A DNA stretch of 36,806 nt from Flavobacteriaceae bacterium (GCA_947451475.1 CANFZC010000022.1:1-36806), one strand, 5' to 3'; positions 1-8,621 are shown, counted from the stretch's first letter. The notes: generated by a model not told the origin, from the letters alone. A program made the numbers and translations.

Positions 1-651
1 AGCTGTTCCTGAGCCAATAATACCAATTTGAGGCAATACAAAACTATATGCTCCAGTCGTTTTGTTAAACGATATATCATAAGTTCCAGGCGTTACCACC
101 ATAGCAGCACCTCCTTGAGTAGCCGTTCCCGTTGGGAAACTTGCAGACCCCCAAGTAACAGCAGATGAATTGTTTTTTCTAAACAACAACGTTCCTGCAG
201 TTAGGGCAACATTGTTTAGGGAATAATGTATTCCATCAACCGTAAGCAAGGCAGTGTCCTGATTGACACCTGGACCAGCACTACCCGAAATACTAATGGC
301 ATCAAAGCCAGTGGCTACAGCATTAAAGCTAAAAGCTCTAGTAGAAATATTGAAAGTAACATCATAAATGCCAGCAACCACATTTATATTATTTCCATTC
401 AAATTCGCAGTCCCTGAAGGAAATGTGTTAGCCCCCCAATTGGTTCCCCAATCGGCATTTTGTCTAAATTTTGCCCCACCATTAGAAAAGGTGAAGTTTG
501 ATAACGTAAAATTCACGTTATCTGTTGTGCTCATCACAACATCCGTCGACCATCCACTTACAGCATCACCGATCATCGAGATGGACTGCGCACTGCCATT
601 TATTGTGAAAAATAAAATAGCAATGGTGAAAAAAAAGAGTTTTTTAATCAT
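1..651 (-). CDS. Secreted protein of SusE/SusF-like modules (partial, 3' end outside window)
   Basis: The gene opens at the CAT at 649-651 and reads without a stop to the left edge, giving 217 codons of an incomplete protein. I translated it directly on the minus strand. Residues 1-21 are a Sec signal peptide ending in SAQ, with no lipobox cysteine. Residues 22-110 and 113-204 are two similar beta-rich modules, and a third starts near 207. Module 1 carries KFRQNADWGTNWG, matching the KFR-x-D-H-x-W-x3-W-G signature of the four-module protein at 13863-15320, so the two are paralogues. The paired tryptophans resemble the carbohydrate contacts of SusE/SusF-type starch-binding modules, so a surface or secreted glycan-binding role is inferred. 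The rest of the protein, including any T9SS domain, is not visible. An operator-like site shared with the starch locus lies at 748-761. The gene is solid; the function is inference. Confidence 0.8.
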   Translation of the reverse strand, partial: MIKKLFFFTIAILFFTINGSAQSISMIGDAVSGWSTDVVMSTTDNVNFTLSNFTFSNGGAKFRQNADWGTNWGANTFPSGTANLNGNNINVVAGIYDVTFNISTRAFSFNAVATGFDAISISGSAGPGVNQDTALLTVDGIHYSLNNVALTAGTLLFRKNNSSAVTWGSASFPTGTATQGGAAMVVTPGTYDISFNKTTGAYSFVLPQIGIIGSGTA

Positions 652-694
652 AAGATTGTTTTTTTGTTAATATTTGATTAATTGTTTAATTACA

Positions 695-702
695 TAAACT
701 TA
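695..702 (-). promoter_or_regulatory. Possible -7 element for the partial module-protein gene
   Basis: On the minus strand this reads TAAGTTTA, one mismatch from the Bacteroidota TAnnTTTG. A TTG lies 22 bases upstream, inside the known spacing range, and the ATG is 44 bases downstream. It sits between the operator-like element and the start codon. It is weak because the last base is not G. Confidence 0.3.
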
Positions 703-747
703 TCATAAAATTCTATTAAAAAAACAATATGATAATTTTACCTGTTA

Positions 748-770
748 CTATATCGTTTTCGTGTTGAAAA
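748..770. promoter_or_regulatory. Candidate LacI-family operator, site 1
   Basis: The minus strand reads CGAAAACGATATAG. The 17 bases at 754-770 are identical to 24466-24482 in the susC/lacI intergenic region, and the inner decamer (753-762) differs by one base from ACGAAAACGT. It lies about 100 bp upstream of the partial module-protein gene, like the other two sites relative to their genes. Binding by the regulator encoded at 24578-25600 is inferred. Confidence 0.55.
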
Positions 771-881
771 GTTTTTGATTTTCATGAATTTAAAAGTAAA
801 AAAACTTAATTTTTTAGAGAAAGGTAGCGCGACAATTAACTGATTGCACTAAAAAGCTAGGCACTTCGATTGAAGCCATAA

Positions 882-920
882 AAAAACCCTAACTACCTTT
901 ATAAAGTAATTAGGGTTTTT
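882..920 (-). terminator. Rho-independent terminator of tRNA-Phe
   Basis: A perfect 11-bp inverted repeat pairs 882-892 (AAAAACCCTAA) with 910-920 (TTAGGGTTTTT). The loop contains a further short palindrome, CTTTATAAAG. Read on the minus strand the stem is followed by a T run, and it begins just past the 3' end of the tRNA. Confidence 0.8.
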
Positions 921-921
921 A

Positions 922-997
922 TGGTGGTATCTCCAGGAATCGAACCAGGGACACATGGATTTTCAGTCCATTGCTCTACCAACTGAGCTAAGATACC
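922..997 (-). tRNA. tRNA-Phe (GAA anticodon)
   Basis: The reverse complement folds as a standard 76-nt cloverleaf. The acceptor arm GGTATCT pairs with AGATACC, the D-arm is GCTCAGTTGGTAGAGC, the anticodon loop CTGAAAA carries GAA, and the T-arm holds GGTTCGATTCC. An A discriminator and an encoded CCA follow (922-925). It has its own promoter (1014-1044) and terminator (882-920), so it is a monocistronic unit. Confidence 0.97.
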
Positions 998-1013
998 GTT
1001 GTTAATGCGGGTG

Positions 1014-1044
1014 CAAATATAGAATGATTTTTAATTTATCCAAA
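1014..1044 (-). promoter_or_regulatory. Promoter of tRNA-Phe
   Basis: On the minus strand TTTG (1041-1044) and TATATTTG (1014-1021) are close to 19 bases apart, matching the Bacteroidota TTTG-N19-TAnnTTTG consensus. The mature tRNA starts 16 bases after the -7 element. It is divergent from, and close to, the coaX promoter. Confidence 0.8.
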
Positions 1045-1051
1045 ACAATTA

Positions 1052-1077
1052 TTGAAAAAAAACTATTCTTACCTTTG
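1052..1077 (+). promoter_or_regulatory. Promoter of the coaX block
   Basis: TACCTTTG at 1070-1077 is a perfect TAnnTTTG -7 element. A TTG at 1052-1054 could be the -33 element, but the 15-base spacer is shorter than usual. Transcription would start near 1081, which places the upstream in-frame TTG at 1052 outside the mRNA and supports the ATG at 1097 as the coaX start. Confidence 0.55.
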
Positions 1078-1096
1078 CCGTCATAAAAACCTAAGC

Positions 1097-1825
1097 ATGC
1101 TTTTAGCCATAGATGTTGGAAACACAAGAATTAAAGCCGCTGTATTTGAAGCCAATACACTTTTAGAAGTAGGTGTTTTTCCAATGGATGAACTCCGCCA
1201 AAAAATTGAATTTATTTTACAAAAGTACCCAAAAATAAAGGATACGGTACTAGCTTCTGTGGGTAATACTAGTAAAACCAACCTAAGCTTTCTAGAAAAA
1301 ACGACAAACTTACAAGTCCTTTCGCATCAAAGTAAATTTCCTTTTCAAAATCAATACACTACTCCCACCACTCTTGGAATAGACCGCATGGTGCTAGCTG
1401 CAGGGGCCGTTTTCCAATTCCCAAACCAAAACCGCCTAATTATTGATGCCGGTACTTGCATAACCTATGACTTTGTAGACCAACATAATCAATACCTCGG
1501 TGGAGCTATTGCACCTGGTATCCGTTTGCGATATGAAGCACTTAATCAATTCACGTCAAAACTACCACTACTCCAAAAAACCGATCCCGATAATTACATC
1601 GGCAATTCAACTGCTCAATCCATTCATTCTGGAGTGATCAATGGTACAATTCATGAAATTGACGGGTTTATTGAAGAGTATAAGACACAATACGCTAAAT
1701 TTATCATAATTTTAACGGGTGGCGACTCAGATTTTTTGGCTAAACGATTAAAAAATACCATATTTGCCCATTCAAATTTTCTACTCGAAAGTTTGAACCA
1801 AACTTTTCAATACAATCAAAAATGA
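1097..1825 (+). CDS. coaX: Type III pantothenate kinase
   Basis: CoaX phosphorylates pantothenate with ATP, the first step of coenzyme A synthesis, in the cytoplasm. The protein of 242 residues is the usual length for the family. It has the ASKHA-fold phosphate loop AIDVGNTRIK at residues 4-13, the LGIDRM pantothenate-binding segment, the IDAGTCITYD loop, the GGAIAPG motif and a late LTGGD. The frame is open back to a TTG at 1052, but that codon lies in the promoter, and the family motif begins a few residues after the ATG at 1097, so I chose that start. It heads the envelope block, and its stop overlaps the next start by 4 bases (ATGA). Type III enzymes are monovalent-cation dependent and are not feedback-inhibited by CoA. 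Identity is certain. Confidence 0.95.
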   Translation: MLLAIDVGNTRIKAAVFEANTLLEVGVFPMDELRQKIEFILQKYPKIKDTVLASVGNTSKTNLSFLEKTTNLQVLSHQSKFPFQNQYTTPTTLGIDRMVLAAGAVFQFPNQNRLIIDAGTCITYDFVDQHNQYLGGAIAPGIRLRYEALNQFTSKLPLLQKTDPDNYIGNSTAQSIHSGVINGTIHEIDGFIEEYKTQYAKFIIILTGGDSDFLAKRLKNTIFAHSNFLLESLNQTFQYNQK

Positions 1826-3096
1826 TTAAAAAAATTATAGTAAGCTTCTGTTTACTTATCTCATTGACTGCTTTAGCCCAAGAAGGAACCTCTTCTCCTT
1901 ACTCCTTTTACGGAATTGGTGATATCAAATTTAAAGGAACAGTTGAAAACAGATCCATGGGAGGACTTTCCATTTTTCCAGACAGTATTCATATCAACCT
2001 GCAAAACCCGGCACAATTAGCCAGTTTAAAACGCACCAATTTTTCAATCGGAGCCACCTATTTAAATACTAAATCGAAAACCGAAACACAAAGTGATAAA
2101 GCCCGAAGAACAGCACTAGATTACCTTGCCGTAGGGGTGCCACTTCGAAAACTTGGCCTTGCTTTCGGACTAATACCTTATTCGTCTGTAGGTTATAAAA
2201 TTCAAAGCATTACAGAAACCACTGTTGCAAACGAAAAAGAAGTATTAACCAACCAATATTATGGTATAGGCGGTGTAAACAAAGTCTTCTTTGGCGTTGG
2301 ATTCGGTCTAACAAAAAAAATAAACTTTGGCGTTGATGTACAATACAATTTTGGTAAAATCGAAACGACCAATACAACGACAAAAACCGTCAATAATGAT
2401 TTTGTACAAGACGGTACCCGTGAATTAAATTCATCCGACCTACGAGGGGTTAATTTTGATTTGGGTATTACCTATCAAACAAAATTAAATAATAAATTAT
2501 CGCTATTTAGCAGTATAAACTATACCCCACAATACAGCCTTACCGTAAACAATTCGAGAACCATAGAAACCTTCCAAAGTCTATCAACTATAGGTACTGT
2601 TACTAGCAGTGTTCAAGCAGACGTTGCCGATACTACCATAAAAATACCCTCCAAATTATCGTTTGGAACCGGTTTCGGTGAAACAAAAAAATGGCTATTG
2701 GGTGCCGAAGTTACCTTACTTAACACTAGTGTAACCAACAACCGCTTTACCGATATTAGTGGAAGCACTTTTGAAAATGCTGTTCGCTATAGTGTAGGAG
2801 GATATTTTATCCCAAATTACAATTCTTTTACAAGCTACGCCAAAAGAGTTACCTACAGAGGAGGTATCCGTTACGAAAACACCGGACTAGTAATTAAAAA
2901 CAAATCCATCACCGATTGCGCTGCCAATATTGGCCTAGGCCTTCCTATGAGAGGTACTGTATCCAATATCAACATCGGTCTTGAAGTTGGCAAAAGAGGT
3001 ACTAAATCCTATAATCTAGTTGAAGAAAATTATGTAAATTTATCCATCGGTTTATCCTTAAGTGACCTCTGGTTTGTGAAACGTAAATTCGACTAA
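1822..3096 (+). CDS. Outer-membrane beta-barrel protein of unknown role (FadL/PorV-like appearance)
   Basis: This is a 424-residue protein with a Sec signal peptide (about 1-19, ending ALAQ) and a mature chain of alternating hydrophobic and polar strands. It is rich in Gly, Asn, Thr and aromatic residues, as in outer-membrane barrels. The N-terminal part (YSFYGIGDI, RSMGGLSI, NLQNPAQLA) resembles the plug-like start of FadL/PorV-type barrels, where NPA motifs recur. I do not recognise a specific named family. The start overlaps the coaX stop by 4 bases, so the two are co-translated. It is followed by a periplasmic TPR protein and lptC, which suggests an envelope role, perhaps transport or assembly of outer-membrane components; that is inference. 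The barrel assignment is fairly secure, the function unknown. Confidence 0.75.
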   Translation: MIKKIIVSFCLLISLTALAQEGTSSPYSFYGIGDIKFKGTVENRSMGGLSIFPDSIHINLQNPAQLASLKRTNFSIGATYLNTKSKTETQSDKARRTALDYLAVGVPLRKLGLAFGLIPYSSVGYKIQSITETTVANEKEVLTNQYYGIGGVNKVFFGVGFGLTKKINFGVDVQYNFGKIETTNTTTKTVNNDFVQDGTRELNSSDLRGVNFDLGITYQTKLNNKLSLFSSINYTPQYSLTVNNSRTIETFQSLSTIGTVTSSVQADVADTTIKIPSKLSFGTGFGETKKWLLGAEVTLLNTSVTNNRFTDISGSTFENAVRYSVGGYFIPNYNSFTSYAKRVTYRGGIRYENTGLVIKNKSITDCAANIGLGLPMRGTVSNINIGLEVGKRGTKSYNLVEENYVNLSIGLSLSDLWFVKRKFD

Positions 3097-3109
3097 CACC
3101 CCATTTATT

Positions 3110-4384
3110 ATGAAAGCATTTTTTTCAATTCTTGCCACATTAGTAATAATGAACAGTAATGCTCAGAAATTTGACTGTACTTCAAAAACTAAAGAATACC
3201 AAGACTTAATTAAATCCAATAAAGTAGCAGAATCGTATAATGATTGGAACGAAGTTAGAAAAAATTGCCCTACCGAAAACGAATCTATTTATACGGATGG
3301 CATTACGATTTTAGACTATAAAATTGACAACGTTACTGCCGTCGAAGAAAAAGAAAAATTAGTTCGCGAAGAAATGAGTTTATACGACCAATACTATAAA
3401 AACTTTCCTTCTTCCATACCACAATATGAAGCGCTTAAAGCCATGGCTTTGTTCAATCGTAAAATTGAGGCCGATAATGAAATAGTGGATCTGCTAAACA
3501 GTGCTTTCACAAAAGCACCCAAAAGCATCACCGAAGCAAATGTCTTTTACACGTACTTTAATCTAAATTATGCCAAATACAAAGAAGATAGTAAAACTTA
3601 TACTTCTGATATGGTATTAGACAAATACATGCAAATCAACACACTACTAGACGCTTTAATTAGTTCCAACCCAACCAAAAGCAGTGATTATAAATCGGCT
3701 CAAAGAGGTATTCATGCATTGGCAAAAGACATCACAAATTGTGATGTACTGTCCGCCTATTATGAAAAAAGATTTGATAGCAATAAAAATAATGGAGATT
3801 GGTTAACGACTGCCCTAGCCAATTTTACAGTAAAATGCAGTGGTCAACCCATATACAACGCAATGGCTGAAGCAAATTACAAATTAAAAGCAACCACAAA
3901 ATCGGCTTATTATTTGGCTAATTCTTCTATGAAACAACGTAAATTTCCAGAAGCTATTAAATATTTCACCGAAGCAGAAGCGCTAGAAACTAATCCCCTG
4001 GAAAAAGCTAAACTCGATTACTCTTTAGCCACAGGACTCCTAAGTGGAGACAAACCTAAAGCCAAAGAATTATTGCTAAAAGCAGTAGCACTAGATCCAA
4101 AAATGGGTAGAGCCTATTTATTTCTAGCCGAACTTTATTCCAATAGCGCTGAGGAATGCAGTCAAACCCCATTTCAAAAGAAAGCAATCTACTACTTAGC
4201 GCAAACCACTATCAACAAAGCAGCTTTAGCCGAACCAATTTTAAAAACTACAGTTCAAAGGATGACAGAATCGTTATCCACTAAATCCTTAACTCCAACC
4301 GAAATCACTAATGAAAAGATGAATGGTAAATCCATGAAGATTGGATGTTGGATTAATGAAACGGTAACTTTCCCTTCTAATTAA
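3110..4384 (+). CDS. Exported TPR-repeat protein
   Basis: The protein has 424 residues with a short Sec signal peptide ending NSNAQ (about residue 19), followed by mature KFDCTSK. The chain is helical and lysine-rich. Residues about 274-345 contain recognisable tetratricopeptide-like repeats (FPEAIKYFTEAEALE, AKELLLKAVALDPKMGRAY), and more degenerate helical pairs precede them. No enzyme motif is visible. TPR proteins of this kind usually act as periplasmic adaptors. The gene starts 13 bases after the barrel gene and shares its last A with the lptC start (TAATG), so it is in the same operon and its product may bind the barrel protein or LptC. Five cysteines remain in the mature chain, so disulfides are possible. 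Confidence 0.75.
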   Translation: MKAFFSILATLVIMNSNAQKFDCTSKTKEYQDLIKSNKVAESYNDWNEVRKNCPTENESIYTDGITILDYKIDNVTAVEEKEKLVREEMSLYDQYYKNFPSSIPQYEALKAMALFNRKIEADNEIVDLLNSAFTKAPKSITEANVFYTYFNLNYAKYKEDSKTYTSDMVLDKYMQINTLLDALISSNPTKSSDYKSAQRGIHALAKDITNCDVLSAYYEKRFDSNKNNGDWLTTALANFTVKCSGQPIYNAMAEANYKLKATTKSAYYLANSSMKQRKFPEAIKYFTEAEALETNPLEKAKLDYSLATGLLSGDKPKAKELLLKAVALDPKMGRAYLFLAELYSNSAEECSQTPFQKKAIYYLAQTTINKAALAEPILKTTVQRMTESLSTKSLTPTEITNEKMNGKSMKIGCWINETVTFPSN

Positions 4385-4935
4385 TGAGCTTTTGTTACAG
4401 AAATAGTATTCCTTTACTTCTTTGGCTACCCATTTGCCTTGTCATTGTTGCTTGCGAAAGCAATTTCAGAGAAGTTCAAAAGATGGGAGTAACGGAGTTC
4501 ACTCCAAGTGGAGATGCCGATTCCATTAATTTAAAATACACCGACTCCGGGAGAATAACAGCCAATTTGATAAGCCCAAAAATGCTAGACTATAGCGCGG
4601 TAGAATTCCCTTTTACAGAATTTCCAAACGGTATGCATTTAACGTTATACGATAAAAATGGCAAACAAACGTTTATAGTAGCGGACTACGCAGTTTCGCA
4701 CATGAAAACCAACTTAATTGACCTGCAAGGAAACGTCAAAATATCAAATCAAAGCGGCGATGTCTTAGAAACCGCTCAATTATATTACGATAAAAAAAAC
4801 GAATGGTTTTTTACCGAGAAAAAGTTTAAATTTACTTCGACCAAAGGAGTTTCTTTTGGAGAAGGTATCGACTTTAGTAAAGATTTCAAAAAAGTAAATT
4901 CTAAAAAAATATCCGGACAAGTACAATCGGAATAA
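4384..4935 (+). CDS. lptC: LPS export protein LptC (lipoprotein form)
   Basis: LptC links the inner-membrane LptBFG exporter to the periplasmic bridge that carries lipopolysaccharide outward. The 183 residues start with a lipoprotein signal (IVAC, acylated Cys24) rather than the single membrane helix of the E. coli protein. The mature part is a beta-jellyroll of the OstA/LptC type. Typical segments are SGRITANLISPKMLDY, then FPNGMHLTLYD, then ADYAVSHMKTNLIDLQGNVKI and ETAQLYYDKKNEWFFTEKKF. The gene is translationally coupled to the TPR gene (TAATG) and followed after 6 bases by a small membrane protein gene. The identity rests on family resemblance and context and is quite secure. Confidence 0.85.
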   Translation: MSFCYRNSIPLLLWLPICLVIVACESNFREVQKMGVTEFTPSGDADSINLKYTDSGRITANLISPKMLDYSAVEFPFTEFPNGMHLTLYDKNGKQTFIVADYAVSHMKTNLIDLQGNVKISNQSGDVLETAQLYYDKKNEWFFTEKKFKFTSTKGVSFGEGIDFSKDFKKVNSKKISGQVQSE

Positions 4936-4941
4936 GCAATT

Positions 4942-5139
4942 ATGAAATATTTAAAATTCACACAGTACGCCTACTTAATAGCCGGAATTCTAGTCGCTAT
5001 CGAAAGTTTTAACCAATACAAATCAGGCAATACTAACCAAGCAATAATAATGGGCCTATTTACATTGGCTGCTATTTTCCTGTTTTTCTTTAGAAGAAAT
5101 TTTGCCAATAAATTTCAAGAACGCAACAACAAACAATAA
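4942..5139 (+). CDS. Small membrane protein, function unknown
   Basis: The 65-residue protein has two predicted membrane helices (about 8-21 and 35-50) joined by a short polar loop (NQYKSGNTNQ), and it ends in a basic, Asn-rich tail. The positive tail suggests a cytoplasmic C-terminus. It lies 6 bases after lptC and 3 bases before the CNNM gene, so it is certainly part of the operon and is likely translated. I recognise no named family. Confidence 0.7.
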   Translation: MKYLKFTQYAYLIAGILVAIESFNQYKSGNTNQAIIMGLFTLAAIFLFFFRRNFANKFQERNNKQ

Positions 5140-5142
5140 TTT

Positions 5143-6402
5143 ATGCAAATCGGAATAATCATACTGTGTCTGATACTTTCCGCTTTCTTCTCTGGAATGG
5201 AAATAGCTTTTGTTTCCTCAAATAAAATATATCTTGAAATCGAGAAAAAACAAGATGATTTTATTTCCAAAATACTAACTAAACTAACCCAAAAACCTTC
5301 AAAATTTATTGCCACTATGCTAGTAGGCAATAATATTTCTATGGTAGTTTATGGCTTTTTTATGGGTGATTTAGTATTGCAATGGTTTGAAACTTCTAAT
5401 TTTCATTTTAAACCCTTACCTAGTTTATTACTGCAAACAGTCCTTTCAACTCTAATTGTCTTAATAACTTCTGAATTTTTACCAAAAGTATTTTTCCAAA
5501 TTTATGCCAACAGTTTTATAAAATTCTTTGCTTTACCAGCTTATTTTTTTTACCGACTCTTCTATTACATTTCTTCTTTTATAATCTGGATCTCAGATTT
5601 TATCTTAAAGAAATTTTTTAAAACAGAAGGTGACCAAATAAATCTTTCGTTCAGTAAAATAGAATTAGGCAATTACATTTCTGAACAAATGAATGCAATG
5701 GATGACAATCAAAGTGTAGATTCAGAAATTCAAATATTTCAAAATGCTTTAGAATTTTCTGCTGTGAAAGCTCGCGATATTATGACGCCTAGAACAGAAT
5801 TAGTCGCCATTGATTTACACAGCTCAATTACCGATTTAAAAAATCTTTTTGTTGAAACAGGCTATTCTAAAATAATCGTTTATTTTAACTCACTAGACGA
5901 TATAGTAGGATATGTCCACTCATTCGAATTGTTTAAAAAGCCACGCAGTATAAAATCAATTATGATCCCGGTTGAATTTGTTCCTGAAACCATTTTTATA
6001 AAAGAGGTGTTAAACTTGCTAACTAAAAAACGTAAAAGTGTAGCCATTGTTTTAGATGAATATGGTGGCACATCTGGTATCGTTACGATAGAAGATATAG
6101 TTGAAGAACTTTTTGGAGAAATAGAAGATGAACATGATTCTGATGAAACGTTAATTGAAAACATTTTAGAAGATGGGAGTTACTTATTTTCAACCCGTTT
6201 AGATGTTGAATACATTAATGAAATGTACAAACTCCATATTCCAGAAAGCGATTCCTATGGAACTTTAGGGGGTTTTATTGTAGATTTTTATAAAGAAATC
6301 CCTCAAAAAGGAGCACAAATAACTATTGGTAATTTTCAATTTTTTATAGAACAAGCTTCAAATAAGAAGTTAGAATTAGTAAAATTGACCCTATTAGACT
6401 AA
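5143..6402 (+). CDS. CNNM/CorC-type membrane protein (DUF21, CBS pair, CorC_HlyC)
   Basis: The 419-residue protein has the full architecture of the CNNM/CorC (often called hemolysin) family. A DUF21 membrane domain of about four helices covers residues 1-150, with SAFFSGMEIAFVSSN at the start and SEFLPK where most members have GEIIPK. Two CBS motifs follow (about 210-330, starting ARDIMTPRTEL and ending DEYGGTSGIVTIEDIVEE). A C-terminal CorC_HlyC domain (about 345-415, SYGTLGGFI) completes it. CNNM proteins are linked to magnesium/sodium export; the CBS pair senses nucleotides in the cytoplasm. The gliding protein GldE of flavobacteria is a paralogue, but no gldD is next to this gene, so a housekeeping member is more likely. 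It ends the tightly spaced operon; 108 bases separate it from ppiD. Confidence 0.88.
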   Translation: MQIGIIILCLILSAFFSGMEIAFVSSNKIYLEIEKKQDDFISKILTKLTQKPSKFIATMLVGNNISMVVYGFFMGDLVLQWFETSNFHFKPLPSLLLQTVLSTLIVLITSEFLPKVFFQIYANSFIKFFALPAYFFYRLFYYISSFIIWISDFILKKFFKTEGDQINLSFSKIELGNYISEQMNAMDDNQSVDSEIQIFQNALEFSAVKARDIMTPRTELVAIDLHSSITDLKNLFVETGYSKIIVYFNSLDDIVGYVHSFELFKKPRSIKSIMIPVEFVPETIFIKEVLNLLTKKRKSVAIVLDEYGGTSGIVTIEDIVEELFGEIEDEHDSDETLIENILEDGSYLFSTRLDVEYINEMYKLHIPESDSYGTLGGFIVDFYKEIPQKGAQITIGNFQFFIEQASNKKLELVKLTLLD

Positions 6403-6510
6403 TTTCTTAAAAAAATCAAAAAAATAAATGAAATTATAACTGTGTGAGTATTATTATTTCACAGATAATTGTATTTTCGCAAACTGAATTAAAAATTAAC
6501 ATATATAGAA

Positions 6511-8607
6511 ATGGCAGTTTTATCAAAAATTAGAAAACGTTCTGGTTTACTTTTATTACTAATTGGTTTTGCGCTACTATCTTTTGTAGTTCAAGATTTA
6601 TTTACCAAAGGTTTTAAAAGTTTATCTAAAGATGTAGGTAGCGTTAACGGAAAAGATATTTCTTTTGAAGACTTTAGAGTAAAAGTAGCTAACACCGAAA
6701 AAAATAGTCAAAATCAAGGTCAAACAATGACTTCGATGCAAGCTTCTAACCAAGTATGGAATCAAGAAGTTAATGTAGCTCTATTGTCAGCTGAGTTTGA
6801 AAAATTAGGTATTCGTATAGGCGAAAAACATATAATTGAAGTATTCAAAGCAAATCCTCAAATTGGGCAAAATCCAATGTTCTTAAATGCTGCTGGAAAA
6901 TTTGATTTAAATAAATTTAAAGACTATTTCAAAACAAATCCAGAAGGTCTTCAAATGTTAAAAGACCAAGAAAAGGATGCTGAACTTAATGCAAAATACC
7001 AAATATACAACTCCTTAGTTAAAGGAGCTATGTATACCACTGAAACTGAAGGTAAGTTAAAATACGAAGCTGAAGCAAACAAAGTAAGTTTTGACTTTGT
7101 AAACGTGCCTTTTTCTAGCATAAAAGATAGTGATGTAAAAGTAAGCGACGACGAAATAGTAGCTTACATGAAGACTAAAGAAAAAAAGTTTAAATCAGAA
7201 GAAACACGTGAACTGGATTATGTCTTAATTGAAGACAAACCTTCTGCGGCAGATGAAGCTGAAATCAAAAATAAAATAAACTCCCTTTTAACTACTCATG
7301 TAGAATTTAAAGAAGGTAAAAATGATACCATTCAAGGTTTTGCTTCTGTAGCAGACAATGCAGAATTTGTTAACTTAAATTCTGATGTTCCATTTGATTC
7401 TACTTATGTAAGCAAACAAGACCTGCCAGCTGAACATGCTGATGCATTATTTGCTTTACCGACGGGTCAAGTATACGGACCATACATGAAAAACAACTAC
7501 TATTGTCTATCAAAGGCAATAGGAAGAAAAGCAGGAGCTAAAGTAAAAGCTAGTCATATCTTAATCAGCTGGGAAGGAACTAAAGTCCCTAACAAAAAAG
7601 AAAAAAGAACTAAAGAACAAGCCAAAGCTAAAGCGGAAGGTTTGCTTGCTCAAGCAAAATCAAACCCAGGAATGTTTGCTATTTTAGCCATGACAAACTC
7701 TGATGACTCATCAGCGCAACAAGGTGGTGATTTAGGTTACTTTGGTCCTAATCAAATGGTAAAACCATTCAACGACTTTGTTTTCAATAATGCTATTGGT
7801 ACAATTGGTTTAGTTGAAACAGAATTTGGGTACCATATTATTAATGTTACTGATAAGCAAGATGCGGTTAAGCTAGCTACTATCGCTCAAAAAATTGAGC
7901 CTTCTGAAGCTACAAATGATAAGATTTATGAGCAAGCTACTAAATTTGAAATGGAGGCAGCAAGTAAAGATTTTAGCGCTCTAGCTAAACAAATGAACTT
8001 AACAGTAACACCTTCAATTAGAGTAAAAGCAATCGATGAAAATTTTGGCACTGTTAACAATCAAAGACAAATTGTTAAGTGGGCTTTTGATGGTGAAACA
8101 AATATTGGCGATGTAAAACGTTTTGAAATAGTAAATGTTGGCCACGTAATTGCTAAACTTAAAAAAGTTACTGAAAAAGGTTTAATGTCAGTAGAAGAAG
8201 CTAGACCTCAGGTAGAGTTAATTTTAAAAAACAAAAAGAAAACCGAGAAAATTAAAGCCAAAATGAATGGATCTTCTTTAGCAGCTATCGCCGCTTCTAA
8301 TAAGGTAACTGTTCAAAATGCAATCGATTTAAATATTGACAACCCTTCAATTCCAAATGCTGGATACGAACCTAAAGTAGTAGGTCTCGCATTTTCTTCG
8401 AAAGCGGGTCAACTATCTAAACCTATTGAAGGTAATGCTGGAGTTTATGTGATTGCTACAAAATCAGTTATTAAAGCACCTGCTATTAAAGACCATAAAG
8501 AATATATAACCAAAGTACAGCAACAAGTTCTTAACTATGCTGGAAGAGTTATGCCAGCTCTTAAAAATGATGCTGATATAGAAGATAACAGAGCTGATTT
8601 TTATTAA
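6511..8607 (+). CDS. ppiD: PpiD/SurA-type peptidylprolyl isomerase, membrane-anchored
   Basis: This 698-residue foldase is anchored by one N-terminal membrane helix (about 12-30) after a short basic cytoplasmic stretch (SKIRKRSG), as in PpiD. A SurA_N-like chaperone region follows (about 40-170), with the typical start VNGKDISFEDFRVKV. A parvulin PPIase domain lies at about 346-450 (KASHILISW, then QQGGDLGYFGPNQMV and FGYHIINVTDK), and a second, degenerate parvulin-like region follows near 560-680. PpiD helps newly exported proteins fold at the Sec translocon exit. The gene has its own 108-base upstream gap with TATTTTCG at 6472-6479, a near-consensus -7 element, so it may be transcribed both with and without the upstream operon. 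A strong bidirectional terminator follows. Confidence 0.88.
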   Translation: MAVLSKIRKRSGLLLLLIGFALLSFVVQDLFTKGFKSLSKDVGSVNGKDISFEDFRVKVANTEKNSQNQGQTMTSMQASNQVWNQEVNVALLSAEFEKLGIRIGEKHIIEVFKANPQIGQNPMFLNAAGKFDLNKFKDYFKTNPEGLQMLKDQEKDAELNAKYQIYNSLVKGAMYTTETEGKLKYEAEANKVSFDFVNVPFSSIKDSDVKVSDDEIVAYMKTKEKKFKSEETRELDYVLIEDKPSAADEAEIKNKINSLLTTHVEFKEGKNDTIQGFASVADNAEFVNLNSDVPFDSTYVSKQDLPAEHADALFALPTGQVYGPYMKNNYYCLSKAIGRKAGAKVKASHILISWEGTKVPNKKEKRTKEQAKAKAEGLLAQAKSNPGMFAILAMTNSDDSSAQQGGDLGYFGPNQMVKPFNDFVFNNAIGTIGLVETEFGYHIINVTDKQDAVKLATIAQKIEPSEATNDKIYEQATKFEMEAASKDFSALAKQMNLTVTPSIRVKAIDENFGTVNNQRQIVKWAFDGETNIGDVKRFEIVNVGHVIAKLKKVTEKGLMSVEEARPQVELILKNKKKTEKIKAKMNGSSLAAIAASNKVTVQNAIDLNIDNPSIPNAGYEPKVVGLAFSSKAGQLSKPIEGNAGVYVIATKSVIKAPAIKDHKEYITKVQQQVLNYAGRVMPALKNDADIEDNRADFY

Positions 8608-8621
8608 TAATTAGCTACATT

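Noticed and set aside
922..997. tRNA-Phe as an attachment site of an integrated element.
   Set aside because: No integrase gene and no second copy of the tRNA 3' end were seen in the window.
1052..1096. Upstream TTG extending the coaX reading frame by 15 residues.
   Set aside because: It lies within the promoter at 1052-1077, and the conserved family start is at the ATG at 1097.
5143..6402. Naming the CNNM protein GldE, a gliding motility gene.
   Set aside because: GldE belongs to this family, but gldD is absent next to it and SEFLPK replaces the usual motif; the name would be a guess.
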